A DNA stretch of 34,187 nt from Aurantimonas sp. 22II-16-19i (GTDB taxonomy: Bacteria; Pseudomonadota; Alphaproteobacteria; Rhizobiales; Rhizobiaceae). A program made the translations under genes and the position numbers. This document shows positions 1 through 9,027 of the stretch, in pieces (positions within the stretch are counted from its first letter, which is position 1; each line of letters opens with the position of its first letter). Below the pieces are notes generated by a model, which made no database searches, had not been told where the DNA came from, and saw only the letters and a list, made by a program, of their open reading frames with translations. The stretch covers positions 1 to 34,187 of the forward strand of contig NZ_AQQS01000049.1 of NCBI RefSeq assembly GCF_002088275.1, given 5' to 3'.

Positions 1-172
1 CTCACGGAATCACGGAATCACGTCAAACGAACTGCAGGACGTGAGACGGCCGGGTTGAACTGCCGGCTACCAATTCCGGCGCGAACCTCGGCGCCGATGG
101 CACGTTCTGCCACTCCGTGGGAAGCATGGCGGCGCGCCGCGTCCGCACTCGCCGCTCGGCTTCTCGGGCCGG
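1..172. other. Window start; short tandem repeat, no supported gene
   Basis: Bases 2-22 contain a nine-base unit, TCACGGAAT, repeated about 2.3 times. Open frames on both strands reach into this stretch, but none has a ribosome binding site or recognisable protein. The promoter of the pncC-nadE unit should lie here. Confidence 0.4.
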
Positions 173-235
173 GTGACAGATCCGCGTGCGACCCCGGCCT
201 CGACAAGCTCCGCGACGCAGACAGGATCCACCGCG

Positions 236-742
236 ATGACCGACGCCATGATCCTTCCCCCTCCAGCCGACCTCGAACGTCTCCTCGAGGAGACGCTGTC
301 GCGGGCCTGCGACAGGAAGCTGTTGCTGGCGACCGCGGAGAGTTGTACGGGCGGCCTGCTCGCTTCGCTCCTGACGGATGTCGAGGGAGCCTCGCACGCC
401 TTCGACCGCGGCTTCGTCACCTATAGCGAGGCCGCGAAGACCGAGATCCTCGGCGTTGGGCAAGAGCTGTTGGCGGAGAAGGGCTCGGTCTCGATGGAAG
501 TCGCGGTGGCCATGGCGGAAGGCGCCCTGCAGCGATCGAGGGCCGACATCGCGGTGTCGACCACCGGCTTTGCAGGCGCTGCAGGACCCGGTGACGAGGT
601 CGGCCTCGTCTGGTTCGCCTGTGCCCGACGCGGCGGCGAGACGCGCCACGCGGTGATGCATTACGGCGATATCGGCCGCGATCCCATCCGCGCCGAATGC
701 CTGCGGACGGCGCTCGTCATGATGAGGGAGATGATGCCATGA
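236..742 (+). CDS. pncC: CinA C-terminal-domain protein (PncC-type NMN amidohydrolase)
   Basis: The 168-residue protein matches the stand-alone CinA C-terminal domain, whose characterised members deamidate nicotinamide mononucleotide to nicotinate mononucleotide in the cytoplasm (pyridine nucleotide cycle). The family signature AESCTGGLLAS with its catalytic Ser lies near the N-terminus, followed by FVTYSEAAKTEILGV and the glycine-rich TTGFAGAAGPGDEVGLVWFA segment. The last differs somewhat from the usual TGIAGPGGG form. I chose the ATG at 236 because it matches the family's short N-terminus and has a weak AGGA nine bases upstream; an in-frame GTG at 173 would add 21 low-complexity residues. 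The stop overlaps the nadE start as ATGA (739-742), so the two are probably co-translated. Family assignment is firm; NMN deamidase activity is inferred from family and neighbour. Confidence 0.88.
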   Translation: MTDAMILPPPADLERLLEETLSRACDRKLLLATAESCTGGLLASLLTDVEGASHAFDRGFVTYSEAAKTEILGVGQELLAEKGSVSMEVAVAMAEGALQRSRADIAVSTTGFAGAAGPGDEVGLVWFACARRGGETRHAVMHYGDIGRDPIRAECLRTALVMMREMMP

Positions 743-2832
743 GCCAGACCACTCGGACATCTGAGCCGCAGCCCCATCCGGCTTCCCCGTTCCATTCGAT
801 CCACCGTCACGGCTTCGTGCGCATCGGCGTCGCGACGCCGCCGGTCTTCATCGCCGATCCCGCGAAGAACGCCGCGGCGATCATCGCCCAGGCGGGCGAG
901 GCGAACGCGCGGCATGTGGACCTCCTGGTGTTTCCCGAGCTCTGCCTGTCGGCCTATGCCATCGACGACCTGGTGCTGCAGGATGCGCTTCTGGATGCCG
1001 TCGAGGACGGGCTCGCCGCGATCCTGGAGGCCAGCCGGACGCTGCGCACGGTGCTCCTCGTCGGCGCGCCGCTCAGGCGCAATGGCCGGCTCTACAATTG
1101 CGCGGTGGCGTTGGCGGGCGGCCGCATCCTCGGCGTCGTGCCGAAGCTGTTCCTGCCGAACTACCGGGAATATTACGAGAAGCGCTGGTTCGCCTCGGGC
1201 GCCGGGATGACCGGGCTCGACATAGCAGTCGCGGGCCAGCAGGCACCCTTCGGCATCGATCTCCTGTTCGAGGGCAAGGGCCTTGCGGACTTCGTCTTCC
1301 ACATGGAGATCTGCGAGGACTACTGGGCACCGACGCCGCCCTCGACCGACGGCGCGCTGGCCGGCGCGCTGGTGCTCTGCAACCTGTCGGCCTCCAACAT
1401 CGTCGTCGGCAAGTCGGCCGACCGGCATCTGCTCTCCGCTTCGCAGTCGATGCGATGCATGGCGGCCTATGTCTATTCCGCCGCCGGGCGGGGCGAGAGC
1501 ACGACGGATCTCGCCTGGGACGGCCAGGGCACGATCTACGAGGCCGGCGATCTGATCGCCCAGTCGGAGCGCTTCGCCGAGCCCCCCCAGCTGATCGTCG
1601 GCGACGTCGACGTTTCCCGGCTGCGCCAGGAGCGGCTGCGCACCCCGACCTTCAACGATGCCGCGGCGTTGCGCGGCCATCCCGAGACGGCGTTCCGCAG
1701 GATCAGGTTCGACCACGCGCCCCTGTCGGCCGACATCGGACTTCACCGCCCGCTGCGCCGGTTTCCCTATGTGCCGAATTCGCGCGAGCGCCTCGACGAG
1801 GACTGCTTCGAGGCCTTCAACATCCAGGTCGAGGGACTGCGGCGGCGCTTCGAGGCGACGCCGGGCGACCACATGGTCATCGGCGTGTCCGGCGGCCTCG
1901 ACTCCACCCATGCGCTCATCGTCGCGGCGAAGGCCTGCGACCAGATGGGCCTGCCGCGCTCGACCATCCTCGGATACACCCTGCCGGGCTTTGCGACGGG
2001 CGACGAGACCAAGGCCAACGCCCTCGGCCTGATGGCGGCTCTCGGGGTCCAGTCGCAGGAGATCGACATCCGCCCGGCGGCCCGGCAGATGCTCGCCGAC
2101 ATGGGACATCCCTTCGCCTCGGGCGAACCGGTCTACGACGTCACCTTCGAGAACGTCCAGGCGGGGCTGCGCACCGACTATCTCTTCCGGCTGGCGAACC
2201 AGCGCCATGGCTTCGTCATCGGCACCGGCGACCTGTCGGAGCTGGCGCTCGGCTGGTGCACCTATGGCGTCGGCGACCAGATGAGCCACTACAACGTCAA
2301 TGCCGGGGTGCCGAAGACGCTGATCCAGTACCTGATCCGCTGGACCGTCCGGACGTGGCAGTTCGACCCGCGCACCGGTGAGCTGCTGTCGGCGATCCTT
2401 GCCACGGAAATCTCGCCGGAACTGGTGCCGGCGGATGCCGAGGGCGCGATCCAGAGCACCCAATCGAAGATCGGGCCCTACGAGCTGCACGACTTCTTTC
2501 TCTACCACATCGCCCGCTACGGCCAGCCTCCGTCCAAGGTCGCCTTCTTGGCGTGGCACGCATGGAAGGACGCCGGGGCCGGTCTGTGGCCGATGGAGTT
2601 TCCGCAGGCCTCGCGCAACGCCTACGACCTCGCCACCATCGCGCGATGGATGGAGAGCTTCCTGATGCGCTTCTTTCAGACGTCGCAGTTCAAGCGCTCG
2701 GCGCTGCCGAACGGCCCGAAGGTCTCCGCCGGCGGCAGCCTGTCGCCCCGCGGCGACTGGCGCGCGCCCTCCGACGGCACCGCCGATACGTGGATCGCCG
2801 AGCTGAGAAGTGCCCTGCCGAACGATCTCTGA
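739..2832 (+). CDS. nadE: Glutamine-dependent NAD+ synthetase
   Basis: This enzyme makes NAD+ from nicotinate adenine dinucleotide, ATP and glutamine-derived ammonia. The 697-residue protein has two domains. The N-terminal nitrilase-like glutaminase carries the expected triad: Glu67 (FPEL), Lys136 ([13 protein letters not shown]) and Cys192 (MEICEDYW). The C-terminal synthetase has the ATP pyrophosphatase P-loop SGGLDS at 384-389, and the [16 protein letters not shown] and [10 protein letters not shown] motifs. The length is that of the long, Mycobacterium-type NadE, not the ~550-residue form. I take the ATG at 739, which overlaps the pncC stop; an upstream in-frame start at 697 lies inside pncC. 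The neighbour supplies NaMN upstream in the same pathway, so the pair looks like an NAD recycling unit. Confidence 0.96.
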   Translation: MSQTTRTSEPQPHPASPFHSIHRHGFVRIGVATPPVFIADPAKNAAAIIAQAGEANARHVDLLVFPELCLSAYAIDDLVLQDALLDAVEDGLAAILEASRTLRTVLLVGAPLRRNGRLYNCAVALAGGRILGVVPKLFLPNYREYYEKRWFASGAGMTGLDIAVAGQQAPFGIDLLFEGKGLADFVFHMEICEDYWAPTPPSTDGALAGALVLCNLSASNIVVGKSADRHLLSASQSMRCMAAYVYSAAGRGESTTDLAWDGQGTIYEAGDLIAQSERFAEPPQLIVGDVDVSRLRQERLRTPTFNDAAALRGHPETAFRRIRFDHAPLSADIGLHRPLRRFPYVPNSRERLDEDCFEAFNIQVEGLRRRFEATPGDHMVIGVSGGLDSTHALIVAAKACDQMGLPRSTILGYTLPGFATGDETKANALGLMAALGVQSQEIDIRPAARQMLADMGHPFASGEPVYDVTFENVQAGLRTDYLFRLANQRHGFVIGTGDLSELALGWCTYGVGDQMSHYNVNAGVPKTLIQYLIRWTVRTWQFDPRTGELLSAILATEISPELVPADAEGAIQSTQSKIGPYELHDFFLYHIARYGQPPSKVAFLAWHAWKDAGAGLWPMEFPQASRNAYDLATIARWMESFLMRFFQTSQFKRSALPNGPKVSAGGSLSPRGDWRAPSDGTADTWIAELRSALPNDL

Positions 2833-2853
2833 GCGGCGGGGGCCGGCTGCCTG

Positions 2854-3015
2854 CTATCCGTCCGCCTGTTCGGGAATGGTCTCGCCCGGCACCATGTCGG
2901 CGTCGCCGGTGAGCCCGAACCAGTCGGTGATAAGCCCGAAGAGCCCGAGGGCGACGATCACCGCACCGATGATGATGACCCATTTCATCGTGACGTTCCG
3001 GCTGTGGTCTCGCAT
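2854..3015 (-). CDS. Small single-pass membrane protein (53 aa), unknown function
   Basis: This short reading frame begins MRDHSRNVTMKWVIIIGAVI, continues with one hydrophobic helix at about residues 11-30, and ends in a short acidic tail (GDADMVPGETIPEQADG). It is preceded by GAGGAG with a 7-base spacer (complement of 3023-3028), a textbook ribosome binding site. About 46 of 53 codons end in G or C, as expected for a real gene here. It is convergent with nadE (21-base gap) and divergent from the DUF1761 gene. The basic N-terminus and acidic C-terminus suggest an N-in topology by the positive-inside rule. I do not recognise a family and assign no function. Its length would cause many gene callers to skip it. 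Confidence 0.7.
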   Translation of the reverse strand: MRDHSRNVTMKWVIIIGAVIVALGLFGLITDWFGLTGDADMVPGETIPEQADG

Positions 3016-3292
3016 CGCTCGTCTCCTCTCGGCTGCATGGTCCGGTCATCATGTCCGGATCTGGCCTCGGGAGAACTGTCAGCCGGAGATGTCGTTCGCC
3101 GGGACCGGTGGCGATTTCGGTGGCGGTCTATCGATGGGCGCGCAGGAGCGCGGCGGCCGGAGAGGCCCGGGCCGGGCCGCGGCAACGCCCCCGCAACGGA
3201 GCATGCGCCCGCAACGAACGTCGCCGTGCCGCGTTCGCTTTCGAGGCGGCAGACGTCCGCCCGCCGCTCGCAACGCCTTGTCAGGAGTTCTC
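3016..3292. other. Divergent intergenic region without a visible gene
   Basis: This 277-base gap separates the minus-strand miniprotein and the DUF1761 gene. It holds the ribosome binding sites of both, and by position must hold their promoters. I see no convincing sigma-70 hexamers, operator dyad or terminator. Confidence 0.5.
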
Positions 3293-3691
3293 ATGGGTCT
3301 CGCCGCCGCCGCCAATCCCGTTCCCGCCCTCATCGCCGCGCTCATCGCCTTCGGCTTCGGCTTTGTCTGGCACCGGCTGTTCGAAAAGGCCTGGATGACG
3401 GCGCCGGGCTATGAAGGCAAGCCGGCGCTGAAGATCGCGCCGCTGGTCATCGTCTTCATCGCCTATTTCGTCATCGCCGAGATGCTGGCCGGCCTTACCG
3501 CCCATATCGGCGGCATCACGCTGGGCAATGCGCTCACCAACGCGCTGCTCGTCTGGGCCGGCTTCGTCCTCGCCGCGATGGTCGTCGACCACTCCTTCGA
3601 GGCGCGGCCGCGCAAGCTGACGCTGATCAATGGCGGCCACTGGCTGGGCGCCTTCGTGATCATGGGCGTCGTCATCGGCCTGATGGGGTGA
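3293..3691 (+). CDS. DUF1761-type integral membrane protein
   Basis: The 132-residue protein has four hydrophobic segments: about residues 8-24, 46-66, 75-98 and 114-131. The pattern FVWHRLFEKAWM after the first helix, the central GGITLGNALTNALLVWAGF and the C-terminal NGGHWLGAFVIMG resemble the DUF1761 family of small inner-membrane proteins, whose biochemical role is unknown. The ATG at 3293 has CAGGAG just upstream (about 3281-3286), and the start sits directly before the first helix. Upstream in-frame codons reach back to 2810, but they cover the opposite-strand small gene and read as non-protein-like sequence. It stands alone, with about 230 bases to the acs start. The family call is from memory of the pattern and is moderately sure. 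Confidence 0.78.
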   Translation: MGLAAAANPVPALIAALIAFGFGFVWHRLFEKAWMTAPGYEGKPALKIAPLVIVFIAYFVIAEMLAGLTAHIGGITLGNALTNALLVWAGFVLAAMVVDHSFEARPRKLTLINGGHWLGAFVIMGVVIGLMG

Positions 3692-3922
3692 CCACGGGAT
3701 AAGGGCGTCCCCCCGCGTCCCGTCTCCGGCCCGGTTCTGCCGAAAGTCTAAGCACCGGCGCCCTAGACCTCGACGGGCCGATGGCCCTAAATTCGACGGG
3801 AGGCGACCGCTTCGCCTGCTCCGGTTCCGGCATTCCTGCCGTGCCGGACGATGCATGGCAGCGGAGGTCGAAGGCCGGCACCCCGGGAAGGTGCCAAGGC
3901 CCAGAAAATCGGGAGGAAAGCC

Positions 3923-5872
<1,950 letters not shown>

Positions 5873-5917
5873 GGGTCGTCACGGCCGGATCGCGTGACAC
5901 GGCGCGTTGAAGCGAAG

Positions 5918-5945
5918 GGCCCGGGCGAAGCGTCCGGGCCTTTTT
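5918..5945 (+). terminator. Rho-independent terminator of acsA
   Basis: A perfect seven-pair stem, GGCCCGG with CCGGGCC (5918-5924 with 5934-5940), is extended by one G-U and one C-G pair. It has a five-base loop and is followed immediately by five T residues (5941-5945). It lies 46 bases after the acsA stop codon and before the start of the metallo-hydrolase gene. Confidence 0.9.
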
Positions 5946-6011
5946 CATGCGGCAGGCCACCATTGACGGTGCCCCTTGGCCGACAGACAGGTTCGACAAG
6001 AAGGCACGGCA

Positions 6012-7082
6012 ATGACCCGAAATCCCTACCATTCGGGCCCCGTCACCGACCATTTCGACGGCACGCGGTTCTTCAATCCCGGCCATTCGTCGCCCGACCG
6101 GTCGTTCCGGGACGTGCTGCGCTGGCGCTCTGAAGGGAAGCGGGCGCCATGGCCGGAGGAGGTTCCGGTGACGCCCGCGGTCCCCGAGGAGCGGGTGGAC
6201 GGCCTGACGGTCACCATGGTCGGCCATGCGAGCGTGCTGATCCAGATAGGCGGGCTGAACGTCCTCACCGATCCGGTCTGGTCGCAGCGCGTCAGCCCGG
6301 TCTCCTTCCTCGGGCCGAAGCGCGTCACGGCGCCGGGCGTCCGCTTCGAGGACCTGCCGCCGATCGACCTGGTGCTGTTGTCCCACAGCCATTACGACCA
6401 CTGCGACCTTGATACCCTTAGCCGGCTCAGCAAGAGGTTCCGGCCGAGGATCGTCGCGCCGCTCGGGCTCGACGTGCTTCTGCGCCGCAGGATCCGCGAC
6501 GTCGACGTCGACGTCGTCGCCGGGGACTGGGGCGACGAGATCGCCCTGCCGGCGCCTGCGACGGCGTCTTCCGGACCTGACAGAGGCGGCGAAGCCCGGA
6601 TCGCCATCGTTCCGGCGCAGCACTGGTCGCGGCGGGGCTGGTCCGACACGCGGATGACGCTGTGGTCCGGCTTCGTCCTGAAGGCCGGCGACCGGTCGGT
6701 CTATTTCCTCGGCGACAGCGGCTATGGCGACGGAAGCATCTTCCGCGCCGTCCGCGAGCGCCACGGGGCGCCCGATCTGGCGCTGATCCCGATCGGCGCC
6801 TACGCGCCGCGCTGGTTCATGGAACATCAGCACATGAACCCGGAAGAGGCGGTGAGGGTGTTCGAGGACGTCGGCGCCGGCCACGCCGTGGCGATCCATT
6901 GGGGCACGGTGCAACTCACCGACGAGCCGCGGGACGAGCCGGTCGAAAGACTGGCCGAGGCCGCGGAAAGGATGGGCGTGAGGGACCGTCGCTTCATGGC
7001 CCTGGCACCCGGCGAGTGCCTGGACCTTGCGGGCGGGTCGGCCGGAGACCGGCTGGAGGCCAGCGAGCTGCACCGCTCGTAG
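6012..7082 (+). CDS. Metallo-beta-lactamase fold hydrolase, RomA/NAPE-PLD-like
   Basis: The 356-residue protein belongs to the metallo-beta-lactamase superfamily. The signature SHSHYDHCD gives His125, His127, Asp129 and His130 as metal ligands; further ligands are likely in QHWSRRGW, FLGDSGYGDG and VAIHWGTVQL. The segment GHASVLIQIGGLNVLTDPVW before the core and HMNPEEAVRVFEDVGA near the end are typical of the RomA / N-acylphosphatidylethanolamine phospholipase D-like group. Most bacterial members of that group have no proven substrate. There is no signal peptide, so it is probably cytoplasmic. I use the ATG at 6012 with GAAGG upstream rather than a TTG at 5976. The acsA terminator isolates it from the gene before. 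Fold is certain, substrate unknown. Confidence 0.9.
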   Translation: MTRNPYHSGPVTDHFDGTRFFNPGHSSPDRSFRDVLRWRSEGKRAPWPEEVPVTPAVPEERVDGLTVTMVGHASVLIQIGGLNVLTDPVWSQRVSPVSFLGPKRVTAPGVRFEDLPPIDLVLLSHSHYDHCDLDTLSRLSKRFRPRIVAPLGLDVLLRRRIRDVDVDVVAGDWGDEIALPAPATASSGPDRGGEARIAIVPAQHWSRRGWSDTRMTLWSGFVLKAGDRSVYFLGDSGYGDGSIFRAVRERHGAPDLALIPIGAYAPRWFMEHQHMNPEEAVRVFEDVGAGHAVAIHWGTVQLTDEPRDEPVERLAEAAERMGVRDRRFMALAPGECLDLAGGSAGDRLEASELHRS

Positions 7083-7199
7083 CCCCGGATCTCATGAAAT
7101 TCCCTGAGTCTCGAACACCTTCGTGCCCGGGGGATGGGCGAATTCTCCCGGGGCGATCGGCGGAGCTTGCTCCAGGCTGGCGAAAATTGCGGCAGGCTC
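7083..7199. other. Intergenic sequence upstream of the small-transcript promoter
   Basis: No gene is seen here. It contains a short GGAGC-TT-GCTCC hairpin without a T-run and two CCCGGG hexamers. It may carry the unmarked 3' end of the metallo-hydrolase transcript. Confidence 0.4.
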
Positions 7200-7228
7200 T
7201 TGCACTGCCCGAATTCGGGCCCCATACT
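7200..7228 (+). promoter_or_regulatory. Sigma-70 type promoter with a 14-bp palindrome in its spacer
   Basis: A -35 hexamer TTGCAC (7200-7205) and a -10 hexamer CATACT (7223-7228) are separated by exactly 17 bases. The spacer contains the perfect palindrome GCCCGAATTCGGGC (7207-7220). A repressor bound there would cover the polymerase site. The predicted start is near 7235, about 31 bases before a strong ribosome binding site. The promoter is a sequence reading only; the operator role is inference. Confidence 0.55.
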
Positions 7229-7265
7229 CCTCCTCGTGTTCAACGAAGCGAAAGGGGGTGATCCA

Positions 7266-7343
7266 ATGTCGAGTGATTGTCTGAAGCCGGCTGGGTCTTT
7301 GATTCTCGGTGGTTCGACGGAGCAGTCTCCTCGCTTCGCCTGA
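7266..7343 (+). CDS. Candidate 25-codon small ORF inside a short transcript
   Basis: The ATG is preceded by AAAGGGGGTGATCC (7251-7264), an unusually long match to the 16S anti-Shine-Dalgarno sequence. The peptide begins MSSDCLKPAGSLILGG and ends SPRFA before TGA at 7341. It has one Cys, no clear membrane helix and no homologue that I recognise. Its codons are less GC-biased at the third position than those of neighbouring genes, so it may be a real microprotein, a leader peptide or part of a structured small RNA. It lies between a promoter-like sequence (7200-7228) and a strong terminator (7399-7430), with no larger gene on this strand before the terminator. Confidence 0.45.
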   Translation: MSSDCLKPAGSLILGGSTEQSPRFA

Positions 7344-7398
7344 GAATTGCAGATGCCGCATGCGGTCTCTGACGACCGCCGGCTGACGCCCATCACGG

Positions 7399-7430
7399 GG
7401 CCGCTTTCCTGAAAGGGAGAGCGGCCTTTT
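7399..7430 (+). terminator. Rho-independent terminator of the small transcript
   Basis: GGCCGCT (7399-7405) pairs with AGCGGCC (7420-7426). The stem continues inward through U-G, T-A and two C-G pairs to a GAAA tetraloop, and TTTT follows at 7427-7430. No long gene precedes it on this strand within 300 bases, which points to the short transcript as its client. Confidence 0.85.
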
Positions 7431-7629
7431 GATTTTGGGGGACGTGTCGGTCCTTCCACCGAAGGTGTCGCCCCCTCTTTTGTCCATGTCCCGCCGAACA
7501 TTCGAGATCTCCGCCTTCGCGCCGGCTCGCGCGCCGCGCCCGGCAGACGATCGGAACGCGCCGATCGGACATGGCGCGTTCGGGCTGTCGGCCGATCAGC
7601 GTCTTCGTGTCGGGGTCGAGGCAGACGGC

Positions 7630-7660
7630 AAAAGCCCGCCCCGAGCGATCGGGACGGGCT
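7630..7660 (-). terminator. Rho-independent terminator of the PRC-barrel gene
   Basis: Read on the minus strand, AGCCCGTCCCGA and TCGGGGCGGGCT form a 12-pair stem with one G-U pair. The loop is four bases and is followed by TTTT (complement of 7630-7633). It lies about 70 bases beyond the stop codon of the minus-strand gene ending at 7729. Confidence 0.88.
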
Positions 7661-7728
7661 GTCTTCGGAAGGCGGGCGCCCGTTGAAAGGCGCCGCCAGG
7701 GTTACCGGAGAGGCCGGGCAGGCCGGGC

Positions 7729-8613
7729 TCAGTTGGCCGGGGCGGTGCCGCCCACTGCGGGCTGCGAGGCATCGCCGGAGGCGGGATCGGTCGAGGTCAT
7801 GCCGCTGTCGGCGCTGCCGCTCTCCTCTTCCGGCTCGCCAAAGGCAGGCGCCTCCTCGAGCTGCTCGCGCGAGACGTTGAGGACGATCCGGTCCGGCAGG
7901 TTGTCCTCGCCGACCACCGGCTCTTCCGGCTCCGCAGACGCTGCAGGGGCCTCGGCGCCGCCCGCGGTGCCACCGGCCATCCCGGTGCCGCCCGCACTGC
8001 CGCCGGCCATGCTGCCGGTGCCCGAGGCGGTGCTCGATGCCGCGTTGGCCTCTTCCTCGGTCTTCAGGCCTTCGGTCTTGCCCGGGCCGAACTCGAGGGC
8101 GGCCATCGACACGGCGACGTCCTTCTCGCCGATGCCGAGGAACCCGCCGACGCCCACCAGCACGGCCATCACCCTGCCATCCTCGGACACCAGCACGTCG
8201 GTGATCTCACCGATGCTCTCGCCGTCGGCGCCATAGACGTCCTTGCCGTCGAGGTCGGTGGCGCGCCAGGCGCCGCTCGGCGGTACGGTCACGAAGGGGT
8301 CGCCGTCACCGGCCATGTCACTGGCCATCGCGGTGTCGCTCGCGGTGCCGCTGGTGGTCGCGTCGGACCCCATGCTGCCCGAGGAGGTGGCTGCGCTGCC
8401 GGAAACCGGGGCTTCGGAACCCATCGACGAGCCGGAGGCCGCGCCGCCGGTGTCCGTGGACATGCCGGAAGCGCCGCTGCCGGAGGTGCCCGTGTCGCTC
8501 GCAGCCGGAGGCGTGGTGCCGCCAGCCGGCGGCGTGGTGCCGGAATCCTGGGCATGGGCGCCGAGCGGCAGGGCGACGCCGGCGAGAAGGGCAACGATGA
8601 TCGACTTACGCAT
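7729..8613 (-). CDS. Secreted PRC-barrel domain protein with low-complexity linkers
   Basis: The 294-residue product begins with a clear signal peptide (MRKSIIVALLAGVALPLGAHAQ), so it is exported. Residues ~23-105 are a low-complexity Ser/Gly/Ala/Thr linker. A PRC-barrel domain follows at ~108-175, recognisable by GESIGEITDVLVSEDGRVMAV and VGGFLGIGEKDVAV. A second Gly/Ala-rich linker leads to a short C-terminal element (DNLPDRIVLNVSREQLEEAP) that looks like part of another PRC-like strand pair. Such periplasmic PRC-barrel proteins are common in Hyphomicrobiales; their molecular role is largely unknown. I chose the ATG at 8613, next to the signal peptide and behind GGGAGAA, over longer in-frame starts. 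An intrinsic terminator lies at 7630-7660. Confidence 0.88.
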   Translation of the reverse strand: MRKSIIVALLAGVALPLGAHAQDSGTTPPAGGTTPPAASDTGTSGSGASGMSTDTGGAASGSSMGSEAPVSGSAATSSGSMGSDATTSGTASDTAMASDMAGDGDPFVTVPPSGAWRATDLDGKDVYGADGESIGEITDVLVSEDGRVMAVLVGVGGFLGIGEKDVAVSMAALEFGPGKTEGLKTEEEANAASSTASGTGSMAGGSAGGTGMAGGTAGGAEAPAASAEPEEPVVGEDNLPDRIVLNVSREQLEEAPAFGEPEEESGSADSGMTSTDPASGDASQPAVGGTAPAN

Positions 8614-9027
8614 TTCGGTTCTCCCGATTGATGATCGGCCGAATAATCTGTCAGGCGGGCCTCGCGTTCCCTCACGGATTGTTAGCCAGTCTTGCAAAGC
8701 GGCTCGCCGGCGCCGGGGCGATACCGGGGAACCCGCCGGCGGCCGCGCCTCTTGCACTGCAAGAAGTTGCCGCGAAGCCTGACGCTAATCATGCTGCGGA
8801 GCAAAAGCTCCGGGTCACTGCGAGGAGGCAACACCCCTTGGCAGCAGATCACGAACGTGTCCGGCAGGGGATGCCGGAAACCGCCCTTCGCCGGCGCTCC
8901 GATCCATCGAAGCCGGATGGGCGGCGCGGTGACGGGCGCGGCTGGAGGCGTCCCCCCGGGCGATGGGGGCCGGCGATGGCGACCGGTGATCGCCGGGATG
9001 GGCGCTCCCGTCGCCCGTGGCTGCGGG
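8614..9027. other. Intergenic region upstream of the PRC-barrel gene; one dyad
   Basis: No gene is supported in these 414 bases. The region must contain the promoter of the minus-strand PRC-barrel gene and the 3' end of the cyclopropane synthase transcript. It contains a 15-base dyad, TCTTGCACTGCAAGA (8750-8764, perfect about its centre), which could be a regulator site. A short GGAGC-AAAA-GCTCC hairpin lies near 8798. I found no EcfG-type GGAAC/CGTT promoter pair. Confidence 0.45.

Larger units (their letters stand above)
7235..7430 (+). ncRNA. Candidate stand-alone small transcript (about 195 nt)
   Basis: The region runs from the predicted start site, about seven bases after the CATACT -10 box, to the T-run of an intrinsic terminator. 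It contains the 25-codon ORF at 7266-7343 and a 3' part with a dyad around CCGCATGCGG. The next gene downstream is on the opposite strand, so the transcript is not the leader of another gene. Whether it acts as a small RNA, an mRNA for a microprotein or both cannot be decided from sequence. Its base composition is visibly less GC-rich than the surrounding genes. Confidence 0.45.

Noticed and set aside
2-22. TCACGGAAT repeat as a CRISPR or iteron
   Set aside because: Only about two copies, no spacers and no replication or Cas gene nearby.
7092-7487. Minus-strand frame of 131 codons over the small transcript
   Set aside because: No ribosome binding site and no protein-like pattern; the plus strand has promoter, strong ribosome binding site and terminator instead.
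8640-8680. GGAAC near the PRC-barrel start as an EcfG general stress promoter
   Set aside because: No CGTT-type -10 element at the required 16-18 base distance.
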